A DNA stretch of 64,000 bases from Shewanella zhangzhouensis (lineage in GTDB: Bacteria; Pseudomonadota; Gammaproteobacteria; Enterobacterales; Shewanellaceae): assembly GCF_019457615.1 (NCBI RefSeq), contig NZ_CP080414.1:3228501-3292500 (forward strand). The letters run 5' to 3'. Positions 45,356 to 55,690 of the stretch are shown piece by piece. The position numbers were made by a program, and so were the translations under genes. The notes beneath the pieces were generated by a model. It worked only from the letters and a program-made list of their open reading frames with translations. It was not told where the DNA came from and did not search any database. Every line of letters starts with the position of its first letter. Position 1 is the stretch's first letter.

Positions 45356-45856
45356 CTAAGGCGCAAGCGCCTCGCGAATAAACTCATCGTTATCACACTC
45401 AGGGCAATCAGGCACGACCGACGGGAACTCGATGTCCATTCCATGGCCGCAACTGGTGCACACCATACGTCCCTGACTGATAATTTCCCCGCTCTGGTAA
45501 TAGCCGTGATGTTTAAAATCCTGAGCCAGTTCATGCCATTGCACCTGACTTCTGTCAGTGATCTCAGAGAGCCAATGCCAGAGGGTGTTTTCGATGGCAA
45601 TAAATGACGGACTGTGAGTCAGGGAGCTTTCGTTTTTTTCCTGTAAAAAGGCGGCTATATCGCGCCTCAAAAATTCCAGTGCCAGCGCCAGTTCTTCTTC
45701 ATCGGCCTGGGCCTTAAGACGCCCAAACGCCTCGCCGGAGGTCATCAACCGGAACAGATTCTTGGCGTTCAGCTCGGGGTTTGCCTCAAAGTGGGTGGCC
45801 AAATCCTTAATGAGATCCTGATACAGGGCCAGTAATTGCGTGCTTCTGCTGGTCAT
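45356..45856 (-). CDS. ybeL: YbeL-like zinc-ribbon protein (DUF1451)
   Basis: 166 residues from the ATG at 45856 (MTSRSTQLLAL), with AAGGAG 9 bases upstream. Helical N-terminal part, then a C-terminal zinc ribbon with cysteines in MVCTSCGHGM and PDCPECDND. Unknown function. In E. coli ybeL also lies beside leuS, divergently. Confidence 0.9.
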   Translation of the reverse strand: MTSRSTQLLALYQDLIKDLATHFEANPELNAKNLFRLMTSGEAFGRLKAQADEEELALALEFLRRDIAAFLQEKNESSLTHSPSFIAIENTLWHWLSEITDRSQVQWHELAQDFKHHGYYQSGEIISQGRMVCTSCGHGMDIEFPSVVPDCPECDNDEFIREALAP

Positions 45857-45975
45857 CGTCAATACTCCTTCAAGGGAACCTTTTTAATGAACCGCTTCTG
45901 GTTTATTCTATGCAGATCCCGCAGCGCAGACCAAGCGCGTGATCAAACAAACAGGCGGCAATGCCGGAAAAATTG

Positions 45976-48555
45976 ATGCAAGAGCAATACATCCATTCGG
46001 AAATCGAGGCTGAGGTACAAAAGTACTGGGCCGATAACAAAACCTTTGAAGTCACTGAAGATCCTGCGAAAGAGAAGTTCTATTGCCTCTCTATGTTCCC
46101 CTATCCTTCCGGCCGACTTCACATGGGTCATGTGCGTAACTACACCATAGGTGATGTAGTTGCCCGTTTCCAGCGTCTGCAGGGCAAGAACGTACTTCAG
46201 CCCATAGGTTGGGATGCCTTCGGCCTGCCAGCCGAAAACGCGGCCATCAAAAATGCCACCGCGCCGGCCCCCTGGACCTACGAAAACATCGATTACATGA
46301 AAAACCAGCTGAAAATGCTGGGTTTTGGCTACGACTGGAGCCGTGAAATCGCCACCTGTACCCCGGAATACTACCGTTGGGAGCAGTGGTTCTTCACCAA
46401 GCTGTATGAAAAAGGTCTGGTTTACAAAAAGACCTCAGCGGTGAACTGGTGTCCGAACGACCAAACTGTACTGGCCAACGAGCAGGTGCAGGACGGTTGC
46501 TGCTGGCGCTGTGACACTCCGGTTGAGCAAAAAGAAATTCCACAGTGGTTTATCAAAATCACCGCCTATGCCGAAGAGCTTTTGAACGACATCGACACCC
46601 TCGAAGGTTGGCCTGAGCAGGTCAAGACCATGCAGCGCAACTGGATTGGTCGCTCCGAAGGCGTGGAAATGACCTTCAAGGTCAAAGACTCTGACGACAG
46701 CTTCGACATCTACACCACTCGCCCCGACACCGTGATGGGCGTGACCTATGTGGCCATTGCTGCCGGTCACCCACTGGCTGAAAAAGCCGCGCTGAACAAT
46801 CCAGAGCTGGCAGCCTTCGTTGAAGAGTGCAAGCAAAGCGGCACCTCTGAGGCCGAGCTTGCCACCATGGAGAAGAAAGGCGTGGCCACTGGCCTGTACG
46901 CCATTCACCCCCTGACCGGCGAAGAAGTGCCGGTATGGGCCGCCAACTTCGTGCTGATGAACTATGGCACCGGCGCCGTGATGTCGGTTCCTGCCCACGA
47001 CCAGCGTGACTACGAATTTGCCAAGAAATACGGTCTGGCACTCAAGGCCGTAATCAAGCCTGCCGACGGCGAAGTGGATATCTCTGAAGCCGCCTACACC
47101 GAAAAAGGCGTTCTGTTTAACTCAGGTGAGTTCGACAGTTTGGACTTTGACGGTGCTTTCAATGCCATCGCCGACAAGCTCTCTGCCGAAGGCAAGGGCA
47201 AGCGTCAGGTGAACTTCCGTCTGCGTGACTGGGGTGTAAGCCGTCAACGTTACTGGGGCGCCCCTATCCCTATGGTCACTCTGGAAGATGGCACTGTGAT
47301 GCCAACCCCAGAAGACCAGCTGCCGGTTATTCTGCCGGAAGATGTGGTAATGGACGGCGTGCAAAGTCCCATCAAGGCCGACAAAGAGTGGGCCAAGACC
47401 CAGGTGAACGGTCAGGACGCCCTGCGTGAAACCGATACCTTCGACACCTTTATGGAGTCTTCCTGGTACTACGCGCGCTACTGTTCGCCAAAAGCCAACG
47501 AAATGCTGGACCCAGCCAAAGCCAACTACTGGCTGCCGGTGGATCAGTACATAGGTGGTATCGAGCACGCCTGTATGCACCTGCTGTACTTCCGCTTCTT
47601 CCACAAGCTGTTGCGTGATGCCGGTCTGGTGAACTCAAGCGAGCCTGCCAAGCGTCTGCTGACCCAGGGCATGGTGCTGGCCGATGCCTTCTACTACAAC
47701 AATGAGAAAGGCGCCCGCGTATGGGTATCGCCCCTCGATGTGACCGTGGTGGAGAAAGACGACAAGGGCCGCATCATCAAGGCCGTGGACAACGAAGGCC
47801 ATGAGCTGGTGTACACCGGCATGAGCAAGATGTCCAAGTCCAAGAACAACGGTATCGACCCTCAGGTGATGGTGGAAAAATACGGCGCCGACACAGTGCG
47901 TCTGTTTATGATGTTCGCCTCACCACCGGAGCTGACCCTGGAATGGCAGGAATCCGGCGTGGAAGGTGCGCACCGCTTTATCAAGCGTCTGTGGAAACTG
48001 GCCTCTGAGTACAGTGCAGCCCCGGCCACCGAAGCCCTGGATGTAGCAGCGCTCAATGCTGATCAAAAAGCCCTGCGCCGTGAGCTGCACAAAACCATCG
48101 CCAAGGTGACTGATGATCTCGGGCGCCGTCAGATGTTCAACACCGCCGTTGCCGCCGTAATGGAGCTGATGAACCACCTGCAAAAGGCACCGCTGGAGTC
48201 TGCCCAGGACAAGGCGCTGATGAACGAAGCCCTGTCTGCGGTGGTACGTCTGCTCTACCCCATCGCACCGCACGTGTGTTTCAACCTGTGGCGGGAACTG
48301 GGTAACAGTGGCGCCATCGAAGACGCCGGTTGGCCGGCCACCGACGAGTCGGCACTGGTTGAAGACAGCAAACTCATCGTGGTACAGGTGAACGGTAAGG
48401 TACGTGCCAAGCTCACAGTCGCGGCCGATGCCACCAAAGAGCAGGTGGAGGCCCTGGGCCTTGCCGAAGACGCCGTGCGTAAATACACAGATGGCGTCAC
48501 CGTGCGCAAGGTTATTTACGTGCCGGGTAAACTGCTCAACATCGTTGCCAACTGA
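45976..48555 (+). CDS. leuS: leucyl-tRNA synthetase
   Basis: 859 residues from the ATG at 45976 (MQEQYIHSEIEAEVQ), which matches the family N-terminus; a five-codon longer start at 45961 exists. HMGH motif at residues 49-52, a CP1 editing domain (about 220-415; TTRPDTVMGVTYVA), and KMSKSKNNGID near residue 617. Class I synthetase. First gene of the leuS-lptE-holA-nadD series. Confidence 0.97.
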   Translation: MQEQYIHSEIEAEVQKYWADNKTFEVTEDPAKEKFYCLSMFPYPSGRLHMGHVRNYTIGDVVARFQRLQGKNVLQPIGWDAFGLPAENAAIKNATAPAPWTYENIDYMKNQLKMLGFGYDWSREIATCTPEYYRWEQWFFTKLYEKGLVYKKTSAVNWCPNDQTVLANEQVQDGCCWRCDTPVEQKEIPQWFIKITAYAEELLNDIDTLEGWPEQVKTMQRNWIGRSEGVEMTFKVKDSDDSFDIYTTRPDTVMGVTYVAIAAGHPLAEKAALNNPELAAFVEECKQSGTSEAELATMEKKGVATGLYAIHPLTGEEVPVWAANFVLMNYGTGAVMSVPAHDQRDYEFAKKYGLALKAVIKPADGEVDISEAAYTEKGVLFNSGEFDSLDFDGAFNAIADKLSAEGKGKRQVNFRLRDWGVSRQRYWGAPIPMVTLEDGTVMPTPEDQLPVILPEDVVMDGVQSPIKADKEWAKTQVNGQDALRETDTFDTFMESSWYYARYCSPKANEMLDPAKANYWLPVDQYIGGIEHACMHLLYFRFFHKLLRDAGLVNSSEPAKRLLTQGMVLADAFYYNNEKGARVWVSPLDVTVVEKDDKGRIIKAVDNEGHELVYTGMSKMSKSKNNGIDPQVMVEKYGADTVRLFMMFASPPELTLEWQESGVEGAHRFIKRLWKLASEYSAAPATEALDVAALNADQKALRRELHKTIAKVTDDLGRRQMFNTAVAAVMELMNHLQKAPLESAQDKALMNEALSAVVRLLYPIAPHVCFNLWRELGNSGAIEDAGWPATDESALVEDSKLIVVQVNGKVRAKLTVAADATKEQVEALGLAEDAVRKYTDGVTVRKVIYVPGKLLNIVAN

Positions 48556-48596
48556 CCTGTAGCCTGCGACACTGTCGCCGGTTCAGGGGATTAAAG

Positions 48597-48620
48597 AAAA
48601 ACCCGCTGCGGCGGGTTTTT
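48597..48620 (+). terminator. leuS terminator
   Basis: Perfect 10-base arms (48597-48606 / 48611-48620) with a 4-base loop and T-run, 30 bases before lptE. Confidence 0.85.
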
Positions 48621-48650
48621 CTGCTTAACAAAAGGAAGAAGCATTTCGCC

Positions 48651-49145
48651 ATGGTTAGAACATTGCTTACCGCCATTTTGGGTTTGGCGCTGCTCACTGG
48701 CGTCACCGGCTGCGGCTTTCGTCTTCAGGGCAGTTATCAAATTCCGGCCTCCCTCAAGCAATTGAGTGTCGACAGCGCCGATGAATACAGCGAGCTGACC
48801 CGCTTGGTTAAAGATCGCCTGCGCCTGTCAGGTGTGAATGTGGTCGCGTCAGATGCCAAGGTACCCTCGGTGCGGTTGCTGCGTGACACCCTCGAGCGCA
48901 CCACACTCTCGCTCTACCCCACCGGCCATGTCGCCGAGTACGAGCTGATATACCATGTCGACTTTGCCGTGGCTTTTCCCGGCGAAGAGGCCAAGCCATT
49001 CAGCGTGGAAATCCGCCGCGACTATCTGGATGACCCCCGCACCGCACTGGCCAAGAGTCGCGAAATGGAGCTGCTGCTCAAAGAAATGCGCCAGCAAGCC
49101 GCCGACAACCTTATCCAAACCCTCTCGTCCCTCGGGGAGCGCTGA
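48651..49145 (+). CDS. lptE: LPS-assembly lipoprotein LptE
   Basis: 164 residues; lipobox GVTGC (Cys21), then the LptE signature GFRLQGSYQIPASLKQLSVDS. It plugs the LptD barrel for LPS export. The stop overlaps the holA start (TGATG). Confidence 0.95.
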   Translation: MVRTLLTAILGLALLTGVTGCGFRLQGSYQIPASLKQLSVDSADEYSELTRLVKDRLRLSGVNVVASDAKVPSVRLLRDTLERTTLSLYPTGHVAEYELIYHVDFAVAFPGEEAKPFSVEIRRDYLDDPRTALAKSREMELLLKEMRQQAADNLIQTLSSLGER

Positions 49146-50173
49146 TGCGGGTTTATCCTGAGCAGCTGGGCCGCCACCTGACACCGCTGGCCCAATGTTA
49201 CTGTTTGTTCGGTGACGATGCCTGGTTGATAGAAAACGCCCGCTCTCAGTTATTGATGGCCGCAAGGCAGCAAGGATTTGAAGAGCGTATCAGCCTTGAG
49301 CAGGATAACGGCTTCAACTGGCACGACTTGCAAAACGAGTGGCAGGCCTTAAGCCTCTTTGCCAGCCGCCGCATTATCGAACTCACCCTGCCCCAGGCCA
49401 AACCCGGCGCCGATGGCAGCGCCATGCTGACGAGCCTGATGGCGCAGCCTAACCCAGACCTGCTGCTTATCCTGCGCGGTCCCAAACTCGCCGCCGAGCA
49501 AACCAACAGCAAATGGTTTAAAACCCTCGACAACGCCGGTGTCTATGTTCCCTGCAATACACCTGAAGGGCAGCAATTTTTCCGCTGGTTAGATGGCCGC
49601 ATTGCCGCCAACCGATTGATGCTGGACGGTGACGCGCGCCAATTACTGGCAACCCTGTACGAAGGTAACCTGCTGGCCGCTGAGCAGGCGGTACAACTAC
49701 TGGCGCTGCTTGCAGCCAACCGACGGATCAGCGCCGAAGAACTGAGCCAGTATTTCGACGACCAATCCCGCTTCAACGTGTTTCAGCTCAGTGATGCCCT
49801 GCTTGGAAACCAACAGCAGCGCGTGGCCCATATATTGGCCCAGCTCAAGGCTGAAGGCACAGCCCTGCCCATTGTGCTCTGGGCCGTGTTTCGCGAACTT
49901 GCGAGTCTGCTGCAATTGAAAACAGCCATGGTACAAAGGGAATCCTTGGCACCAATGTGGTCAAGGCTGCGGATTTGGGACAAGCGCAAGCCGCTCTATG
50001 AGGCCGCACTGTCGCGGCTGTCACTGCCACAGATTGAAGCCATGCTCGCCCTCTCATCCTCACTGGAGCTTAAGCTTAAACAGGGCGGAGAAGAGGACTG
50101 GACACTGCTGACTCACCTTTGCCTGCTGTTTGATGCCGCTGCCCACAGTGCTCTGGTGGATACCCGGGGCTGA
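49145..50173 (+). CDS. holA: DNA polymerase III delta subunit
   Basis: 342 residues starting MRVYPEQLGRHL. It matches HolA, which opens the sliding clamp within the clamp loader (CYCLFGDDAWLIENARS; YEGNLLAAEQAVQLLALL). It is coupled to lptE and followed by nadD after one base. Confidence 0.95.
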   Translation: MRVYPEQLGRHLTPLAQCYCLFGDDAWLIENARSQLLMAARQQGFEERISLEQDNGFNWHDLQNEWQALSLFASRRIIELTLPQAKPGADGSAMLTSLMAQPNPDLLLILRGPKLAAEQTNSKWFKTLDNAGVYVPCNTPEGQQFFRWLDGRIAANRLMLDGDARQLLATLYEGNLLAAEQAVQLLALLAANRRISAEELSQYFDDQSRFNVFQLSDALLGNQQQRVAHILAQLKAEGTALPIVLWAVFRELASLLQLKTAMVQRESLAPMWSRLRIWDKRKPLYEAALSRLSLPQIEAMLALSSSLELKLKQGGEEDWTLLTHLCLLFDAAAHSALVDTRG

Positions 50174-50174
50174 T

Positions 50175-50825
50175 ATGAGCAAGCAACATAATCCAAAGCG
50201 GCACACGGCACTACTTGGCGGCACCTTTGATCCGCCTCACTTTGGCCATATCAGGCCACTGCTGGATGTACTTGAACACTGGCCAATGCAGGATTGTTGG
50301 CTGTTGCCAAATCATATTCCGCCCCACAAACCCGGCACCCATGCCAGCCCGGGGGCAAGACTTGAGATGATTGACGCACTGTGCCGGGAGTTCCCGGCAT
50401 TCAAACTGTGCGACATCGAGCTTCGCCGCGACGAGCCCAGTTACACGGTCAACACTCTCAGGCAGTTGAAGGAACTTTATCCCGACAGGGTGTTCTACTT
50501 TGTCATGGGGATGGATTCTTTTCTGTCGCTGGATAAGTGGTTTGAGTGGCAGCAACTGTTTAATCTCTGCCACCTGGTGGTGTGTGCCCGGCCCGGTTAT
50601 CAATTGGCAGTCGACCACGCCATGGCAAAGGTGCTCGCGGACAGACAACACACGGGAGCCGACTTACCGGTTGAGAACAGCGGTAAGGTGTTAATCACTG
50701 ACATCTGGGAGCAGGACATTTCCTCCACCGACATCCGCGCTGCGTTGGCCGAGCGACGGGATATTCGCCAGTTAGTGCCAGAGTCAGTGGCCTGGGTGAT
50801 TGAGACCCAGGGGCTGTACCGCTAG
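50175..50825 (+). CDS. nadD: nicotinate-nucleotide adenylyltransferase
   Basis: 216 residues from the ATG at 50175; the earlier frame lies inside holA. The nucleotidyl-transferase motif GGTFDPPHFGH is at residues 15-25 and ISSTDIRAAL near 190. Converts NaMN to NaAD in NAD synthesis. Confidence 0.95.
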   Translation: MSKQHNPKRHTALLGGTFDPPHFGHIRPLLDVLEHWPMQDCWLLPNHIPPHKPGTHASPGARLEMIDALCREFPAFKLCDIELRRDEPSYTVNTLRQLKELYPDRVFYFVMGMDSFLSLDKWFEWQQLFNLCHLVVCARPGYQLAVDHAMAKVLADRQHTGADLPVENSGKVLITDIWEQDISSTDIRAALAERRDIRQLVPESVAWVIETQGLYR

Positions 50826-50849
50826 GCGGTGTATTCTGCCACTGGCTGC

Positions 50850-50858
50850 TGCTATACT
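50850..50858 (+). promoter_or_regulatory. rsfS promoter (extended -10)
   Basis: TG-C-TATACT about 40 bases before the rsfS start, in the 72-base gap after nadD. Confidence 0.45.
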
Positions 50859-50897
50859 GTCGCGCTCTTTTTTTGGAAACACATGGGGTAATTTCGC

Positions 50898-51224
50898 GTG
50901 CAAAGCGAAGAACTGAAGCAATTTGTTGTCGATAAGATTGAAGATCTTAAAGCACGGGATCTGGTAGTACTGGATGTCAGCAAACACTCCAACATCACAG
51001 ATTACATGGTGATCTGCTCGGGTACGTCAAAAACCCACGTCCGCGCCATCGCCGAGAACCTGCTCTCCAAGGCCAGAGAGGCCAACATCACCATTCTCGG
51101 CAGCGAAGGCCGCGACACCAGCGAATGGGTTCTGGTGGATTTGGGTGAAGTCATTCTGCACGTGATGCAGGAACAAACCCGCGACTTTTATCAGCTTGAA
51201 AAGCTCTGGCAAGAACCCGCCTGA
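50898..51224 (+). CDS. rsfS: ribosomal silencing factor RsfS (GTG start)
   Basis: 108 residues, GTG start at 50898. DUF143 family pattern ([34 protein letters not shown]). Binds L14 and blocks subunit joining. The stop overlaps rlmH (TGATG). Confidence 0.95.
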
Positions 51225-51694
51225 TGAAACTGCAACTCATCGCCGTGGGCACCAAGATGCCCGATTGGGTTACCCGCGGATTTGAAGAATATCAGCGCCG
51301 TTTCCCCCGAGACATGGCGCTTGAGCTTGTCGAAATCCCCGCTGGCAAGCGCGGTAAAAACGCCGATATCGCCCGCATCCTGCAAAAGGAGGGTGAACAA
51401 ATGCTTGCAGCAATTCCCAAGGGTAATCATATTGTTACCCTGGATCTTCCCGGCAAGAACTGGACGACTCCCGAACTGGCGAGCGCCCTGTCCAAATGGC
51501 AGCTCGATGGCCGTGATGTCAGCCTCTTGATTGGTGGCCCCGAAGGCCTAGCTCCGGCGTGCAAACAGGCCGCAGCCCAGAGCTGGTGTTTATCGGCGCT
51601 GACTCTGCCCCACCCTCTGGTGAGGGTAGTCGTGGCGGAAAGCCTCTACCGGGCCTGGAGCATTAACAACAACCATCCTTATCACAGGGAATAG
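51224..51694 (+). CDS. rlmH: 23S rRNA (pseudouridine-1915-N3)-methyltransferase
   Basis: 156 residues, the standard length. SPOUT knot motifs [14 protein letters not shown] and [25 protein letters not shown] end are present. Methylates pseudouridine 1915 of 23S rRNA on the 70S ribosome. Confidence 0.96.
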
Positions 51695-51734
51695 CGAGCC
51701 CTTGTCAGGCCGCTGATTGCACCGGAGACGTTGA

Positions 51735-53591
51735 GTGACACCAAGAAAACGGGTAGCCATGCATGACCACGCCGCTGAGGCAGCATTGTTCAAGCGGCGG
51801 GCGATATTTACCTTTCTCTGCGTGGTCGCACTTTTTGGTGTACTCCTGACCAACCTGTATCACCTGCAGGTCACCGCCTACACGGACTACACCACGCGCT
51901 CCAATGACAACCGCATCCGGGTAACACCGGTTGCTCCAAGCCGCGGCCTGATTTATGACCGCAATGGCGTGCTGCTCGCCGAAAATCAACCGGTGTATTC
52001 CCTTGAGCTCATTCCCGAAAAGGTTAAAAACATCCCCGAGACACTGACGCAGCTCTCGACTGTGATACCGCTGACTGAAGAAGCCCAGGCAGAGTTCCTC
52101 GAAGCCCTCAAATACCACCGCCGCTTTAAGCCCCTTACGCTCAGGGATAACCTGACTGAGGAAGAAGTGGCCGCATTCAGCGTAAATCAGCATCAGTTTC
52201 CCGGCGTACGGGTGGAAGCCGGCCTAAAACGTTTCTACCCCCATGGCGAGCTCCTGACGCACGTGCTGGGCTTTGTGGGCAAAATCAACGCCAAAGACAG
52301 GACCGCGCTGGAAAAAGCTGACCGCTGGCCAGACTATGCAGCCAGCAAGGACATAGGTAAGCAGGGTATTGAAAAGTATTACGAAAATCTGCTTCACGGC
52401 AAACCAGGGCACCTGGAAGAAGAGGTCAACAACCGTGGCCGAACCATTCGTACCCTGAAAACCGTACCGCCGGAGCCGGGTCAGGATCTCTACCTGACAC
52501 TGGACATCAATTTGCAGAAAAAGGCCATGGAACTGCTGTCCGGGCGTCGTGGCACCATAGTGGCTATCGATCCCCGTGACGGTGGCATCATGGCGATGGT
52601 GTCGAGCCCGTCCTACGATCCCAACCTCTTTGTGCAGGGGATCAGCTCCAGGGATTACAGCGCCCTGCTCAACGACAAGGCTAGACCGCTGATTAACCGC
52701 GCCACCCAGGGGCTGTACGCTCCCGCCTCAACCATCAAACCCCATATGGCACTGATGGGGCTGGAGGAACAGGTCGTCACAGAGCGCACCCGCATCTGGG
52801 ATCCAGGCTACTGGCAAATGCCCGGCGTCGAGCGAAAGTGGCGTGACTGGAAAAAGTGGGGCCATGGCTATGTGGATGTTTATCATGCCATTGTCGAGTC
52901 CTGCGATATCTTCTTTTACGACATGGTGCACAAGATGGGCATAGATAAGATTGCCGCCTTCATGCATCAATTTGGCTTTGGTGAAAGTACCGGCGTGGAT
53001 ATCTTCGAAGAGTCCGCCGGCATCATGCCCTCTTCCGATTGGAAGCGTATCCGCCACAACCAGCCCTGGTATCCCGGTGATACCATCTCGGTGGGGATTG
53101 GCCAGGGCTATTGGACAGCAACACCTATTCAGCTCGCCAATGCCACGGCAATTCTGGCCAATCGCGGTAAGCGCTTTGTGCCCCATCTGCTCAAGGCAAT
53201 GAAAGACAACAGCGCCAAAATCGAGCGGCCACCCGAAGAGATGCCCCCGGTGGCGCTGAAGAATCCCCGCAACTGGGAAATCATCAACGAAGCCATGCGT
53301 CAGACGGCCCATAAGTCGCGCTTTACCGATGCCACTTATACCGCCGCCATGAAAACAGGTACCGCTCAGGTGTTTTCGGTGGCACAGGATGCCAAATACG
53401 ACCACGACAAGGTGGCAGAGCACCTGAGAGACAACGCCCTGATTGTGGCTTACGCCCCCTTTGAGTCTCCCAAGATAGTGTTGGCTGTGGTATTGGAGAA
53501 CGCCGGTTGGGGCGGTGCCAATGCCGGTCCTGTGGCCCGCGCCATGCTGGATGAATTTATGCTCCATGAGCAGTGGAAGGTGCAACCATGA
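51735..53591 (+). CDS. mrdA: penicillin-binding protein 2, elongasome transpeptidase (GTG start)
   Basis: 618 residues, GTG start at 51735 with GGAG upstream. One N-terminal membrane helix (about 22-42), a pedestal domain, and a transpeptidase domain with STIK (Ser332/Lys335), an SCD second motif in place of the usual SxN, and KTGTAQ. Cross-links side-wall peptidoglycan with RodA. It overlaps rodA by 4 bases. Confidence 0.96.
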   Translation: MTPRKRVAMHDHAAEAALFKRRAIFTFLCVVALFGVLLTNLYHLQVTAYTDYTTRSNDNRIRVTPVAPSRGLIYDRNGVLLAENQPVYSLELIPEKVKNIPETLTQLSTVIPLTEEAQAEFLEALKYHRRFKPLTLRDNLTEEEVAAFSVNQHQFPGVRVEAGLKRFYPHGELLTHVLGFVGKINAKDRTALEKADRWPDYAASKDIGKQGIEKYYENLLHGKPGHLEEEVNNRGRTIRTLKTVPPEPGQDLYLTLDINLQKKAMELLSGRRGTIVAIDPRDGGIMAMVSSPSYDPNLFVQGISSRDYSALLNDKARPLINRATQGLYAPASTIKPHMALMGLEEQVVTERTRIWDPGYWQMPGVERKWRDWKKWGHGYVDVYHAIVESCDIFFYDMVHKMGIDKIAAFMHQFGFGESTGVDIFEESAGIMPSSDWKRIRHNQPWYPGDTISVGIGQGYWTATPIQLANATAILANRGKRFVPHLLKAMKDNSAKIERPPEEMPPVALKNPRNWEIINEAMRQTAHKSRFTDATYTAAMKTGTAQVFSVAQDAKYDHDKVAEHLRDNALIVAYAPFESPKIVLAVVLENAGWGGANAGPVARAMLDEFMLHEQWKVQP

Positions 53592-54694
53592 CAAGGGATC
53601 ATGCCCGTAAGAATATCTGGCAACGGATGCACATCGACTTACCGCTTTTGCTTGGACTGCTGGCCATTATGGGGTTTGGCCTGTTTGTTATCTGGTCTGC
53701 CTCGGGTGAAGATCCCGCCATGTTGGAGCGGCAGCTGGTTCGCATGGGTCTCTCCCTCGGCATCATGCTGTTTATGGCACAGATAAATCCGGAAATTCTG
53801 CGCCGCTGGGCCCTGCCGATTTATATCGCCGGGATTATCCTGCTGCTTGGGGTGCACTTTTTCGGGGAAATCAATAAAGGTGCCCAGCGCTGGCTGAATC
53901 TGGGCTTTATGGAATTTCAGCCCTCTGAGCTTATCAAACTCGCCTTCCCCATTACCATGGCCTGGTTTATCAGCAAATTTACCCTGCCACCGAAGAAGCG
54001 GTATCTGGCAGCAGCGGCAGTTATCATGCTTATTCCAACCCTGCTGATAGCCAAGCAACCCGATCTGGGGACTTCCATCCTGGTGGCGGCCTCGGGCATC
54101 TTTGTACTCTTCCTGTCCGGGATGAGCTGGTACATAGTACTTGGGCTATTGGCTTCTGTGCTGTCGTTTTTGCCAATACTCTGGTATTTCCTGATGCACG
54201 ACTACCAGCGCCGCCGGGTACTGACTCTGCTGGATCCGGAAAAAGATCCGCTCGGCGCCGGTTACCACATTATTCAGTCGAAAATCGCCATCGGCTCCGG
54301 TGGCGTGGACGGCAAGGGCTGGCTCCACGGCACCCAGTCGCAGCTGGAGTTTCTGCCCGAACGTCACACCGACTTTATCTTTGCGGTGATTGGCGAAGAG
54401 TTCGGTCTTATCGGCGCCATTCTGTTACTCGCCATGTACCTGTATGTGATTGGCCGGGGACTGGTCATCGCCTCGCGGGCACAAACCAACTTTGCCCGTT
54501 TGTTGGCAGGCTCTATCACCCTGACTTTCTTCGTGTACATCTTCGTGAATATCGGCATGGTCAGCGGCATTTTGCCCGTGGTGGGCGTGCCCTTACCCCT
54601 GATAAGCTACGGCGGCACCTCGATGCTGACATTGATGACAGGTTTTGGCATTCTAATGAGCATTCAAACCCACAGGCGCTTTGTCGACCGCTAA
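53588..54694 (+). CDS. rodA: rod-shape SEDS glycosyltransferase RodA
   Basis: 368 residues from the ATG at 53588 (ATGA overlap with mrdA). About ten helices; SEDS motifs GAQRWLNLGFMEFQPSELIKL and GVPLPLISYGGTSMLTLM. Polymerises glycan strands with PBP2. Confidence 0.96.
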   Translation: MTRDHARKNIWQRMHIDLPLLLGLLAIMGFGLFVIWSASGEDPAMLERQLVRMGLSLGIMLFMAQINPEILRRWALPIYIAGIILLLGVHFFGEINKGAQRWLNLGFMEFQPSELIKLAFPITMAWFISKFTLPPKKRYLAAAAVIMLIPTLLIAKQPDLGTSILVAASGIFVLFLSGMSWYIVLGLLASVLSFLPILWYFLMHDYQRRRVLTLLDPEKDPLGAGYHIIQSKIAIGSGGVDGKGWLHGTQSQLEFLPERHTDFIFAVIGEEFGLIGAILLLAMYLYVIGRGLVIASRAQTNFARLLAGSITLTFFVYIFVNIGMVSGILPVVGVPLPLISYGGTSMLTLMTGFGILMSIQTHRRFVDR

Positions 54695-54703
54695 GGAATG
54701 CCG

Positions 54704-55690
54704 ATGAGTTTTGCCCCGGGCCTTGCCTTGTTGCCAGGCCTTCTTGCCGCCAATCTTGTGCTCGCTGCCGAGACACAAATCGACACTGCCAGGGACAGCT
54801 TTATTTCCCGCCAGAGTGCGCTTGGTTTTTCCCAATCCCAAATCGATGCATTTCTGGCCGATGCCCAATATAACCCCAAGGTGATTGAAGCCATCAGCCG
54901 CCCTTGGGAGGCCAAGCCCTGGCATCTCTACCGGCCGCGTTTTCTCACCGAAGCCAGACTGAACGCCGGGCTCGAGTTCTGGCGTGCCCACGAAAGCACC
55001 ATCGACAAAGCATCGGCCCAGTTTGGCGTTGAACCTCAGATGATTGTGGCCATCATTGGCATCGAAACCCATTACGGCCAAACCATGGGCAACTTCAGCG
55101 TGCGCGACGCCCTCTATACCCTTGGCTTTTACTACCCGCCCAGGGCCAGTTTTTTTCTGAAAGAGCTGGGCGAGCTGCAAAAACTTGAGCAGGAAGAAAA
55201 GCTCGATGTGAGCACATTGAAGGGCTCCTACGCCGGTGCCATGGGATTTGGCCAGTTTATGCCCTCCAGCTACCGTTACTACGGGGTCGATTTTGATGGC
55301 GATGGCCGCAAAGACTTGCTCGGCAGCCCCGCCGACGCCATCGGCAGTGTGGCCAATTATTTTCATCAGCATGGCTGGAAGGCGGGCGACCCTGTCGCGT
55401 TTCGATTGGAAAGCTACGGTGAAACGCCGCCAACGGCCTCACTCTGGAAGGGAGAGCCGTTAACCCTCAAGGCCTCCGATATACTCGGAGGCGGCTTCGG
55501 CCTTGCGGACAAACGGGATCTGGATATTGCCCGGCCTGCGATGCTGTTTAAACTGGAGCAGGAAACGCACAACGAATACTGGACGGGTTTTAAGAATTTT
55601 TTCGTAATCACCCGTTATAATCGCAGCCCTCTTTACGCCATGGCGGCCTATGAATTCAGTGAGCAGCTTAAACATGCCCATGCCAAGTAG
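54704..55690 (+). CDS. mltB: membrane-bound lytic murein transglycosylase B
   Basis: 328 residues. I prefer the ATG at 54704 over 54698 because AAGGA is correctly spaced only from the second. Signal peptide (MSFAPGLALLPGLLAANLVLA), without a lipobox, so possibly periplasmic and not lipid-anchored as in E. coli. Catalytic Glu in AIIGIETHYGQTMG and the ADAIGSVANYF segment. Cleaves glycan strands. It overlaps rlpA by 17 bases. Confidence 0.92.
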   Translation: MSFAPGLALLPGLLAANLVLAAETQIDTARDSFISRQSALGFSQSQIDAFLADAQYNPKVIEAISRPWEAKPWHLYRPRFLTEARLNAGLEFWRAHESTIDKASAQFGVEPQMIVAIIGIETHYGQTMGNFSVRDALYTLGFYYPPRASFFLKELGELQKLEQEEKLDVSTLKGSYAGAMGFGQFMPSSYRYYGVDFDGDGRKDLLGSPADAIGSVANYFHQHGWKAGDPVAFRLESYGETPPTASLWKGEPLTLKASDILGGGFGLADKRDLDIARPAMLFKLEQETHNEYWTGFKNFFVITRYNRSPLYAMAAYEFSEQLKHAHAK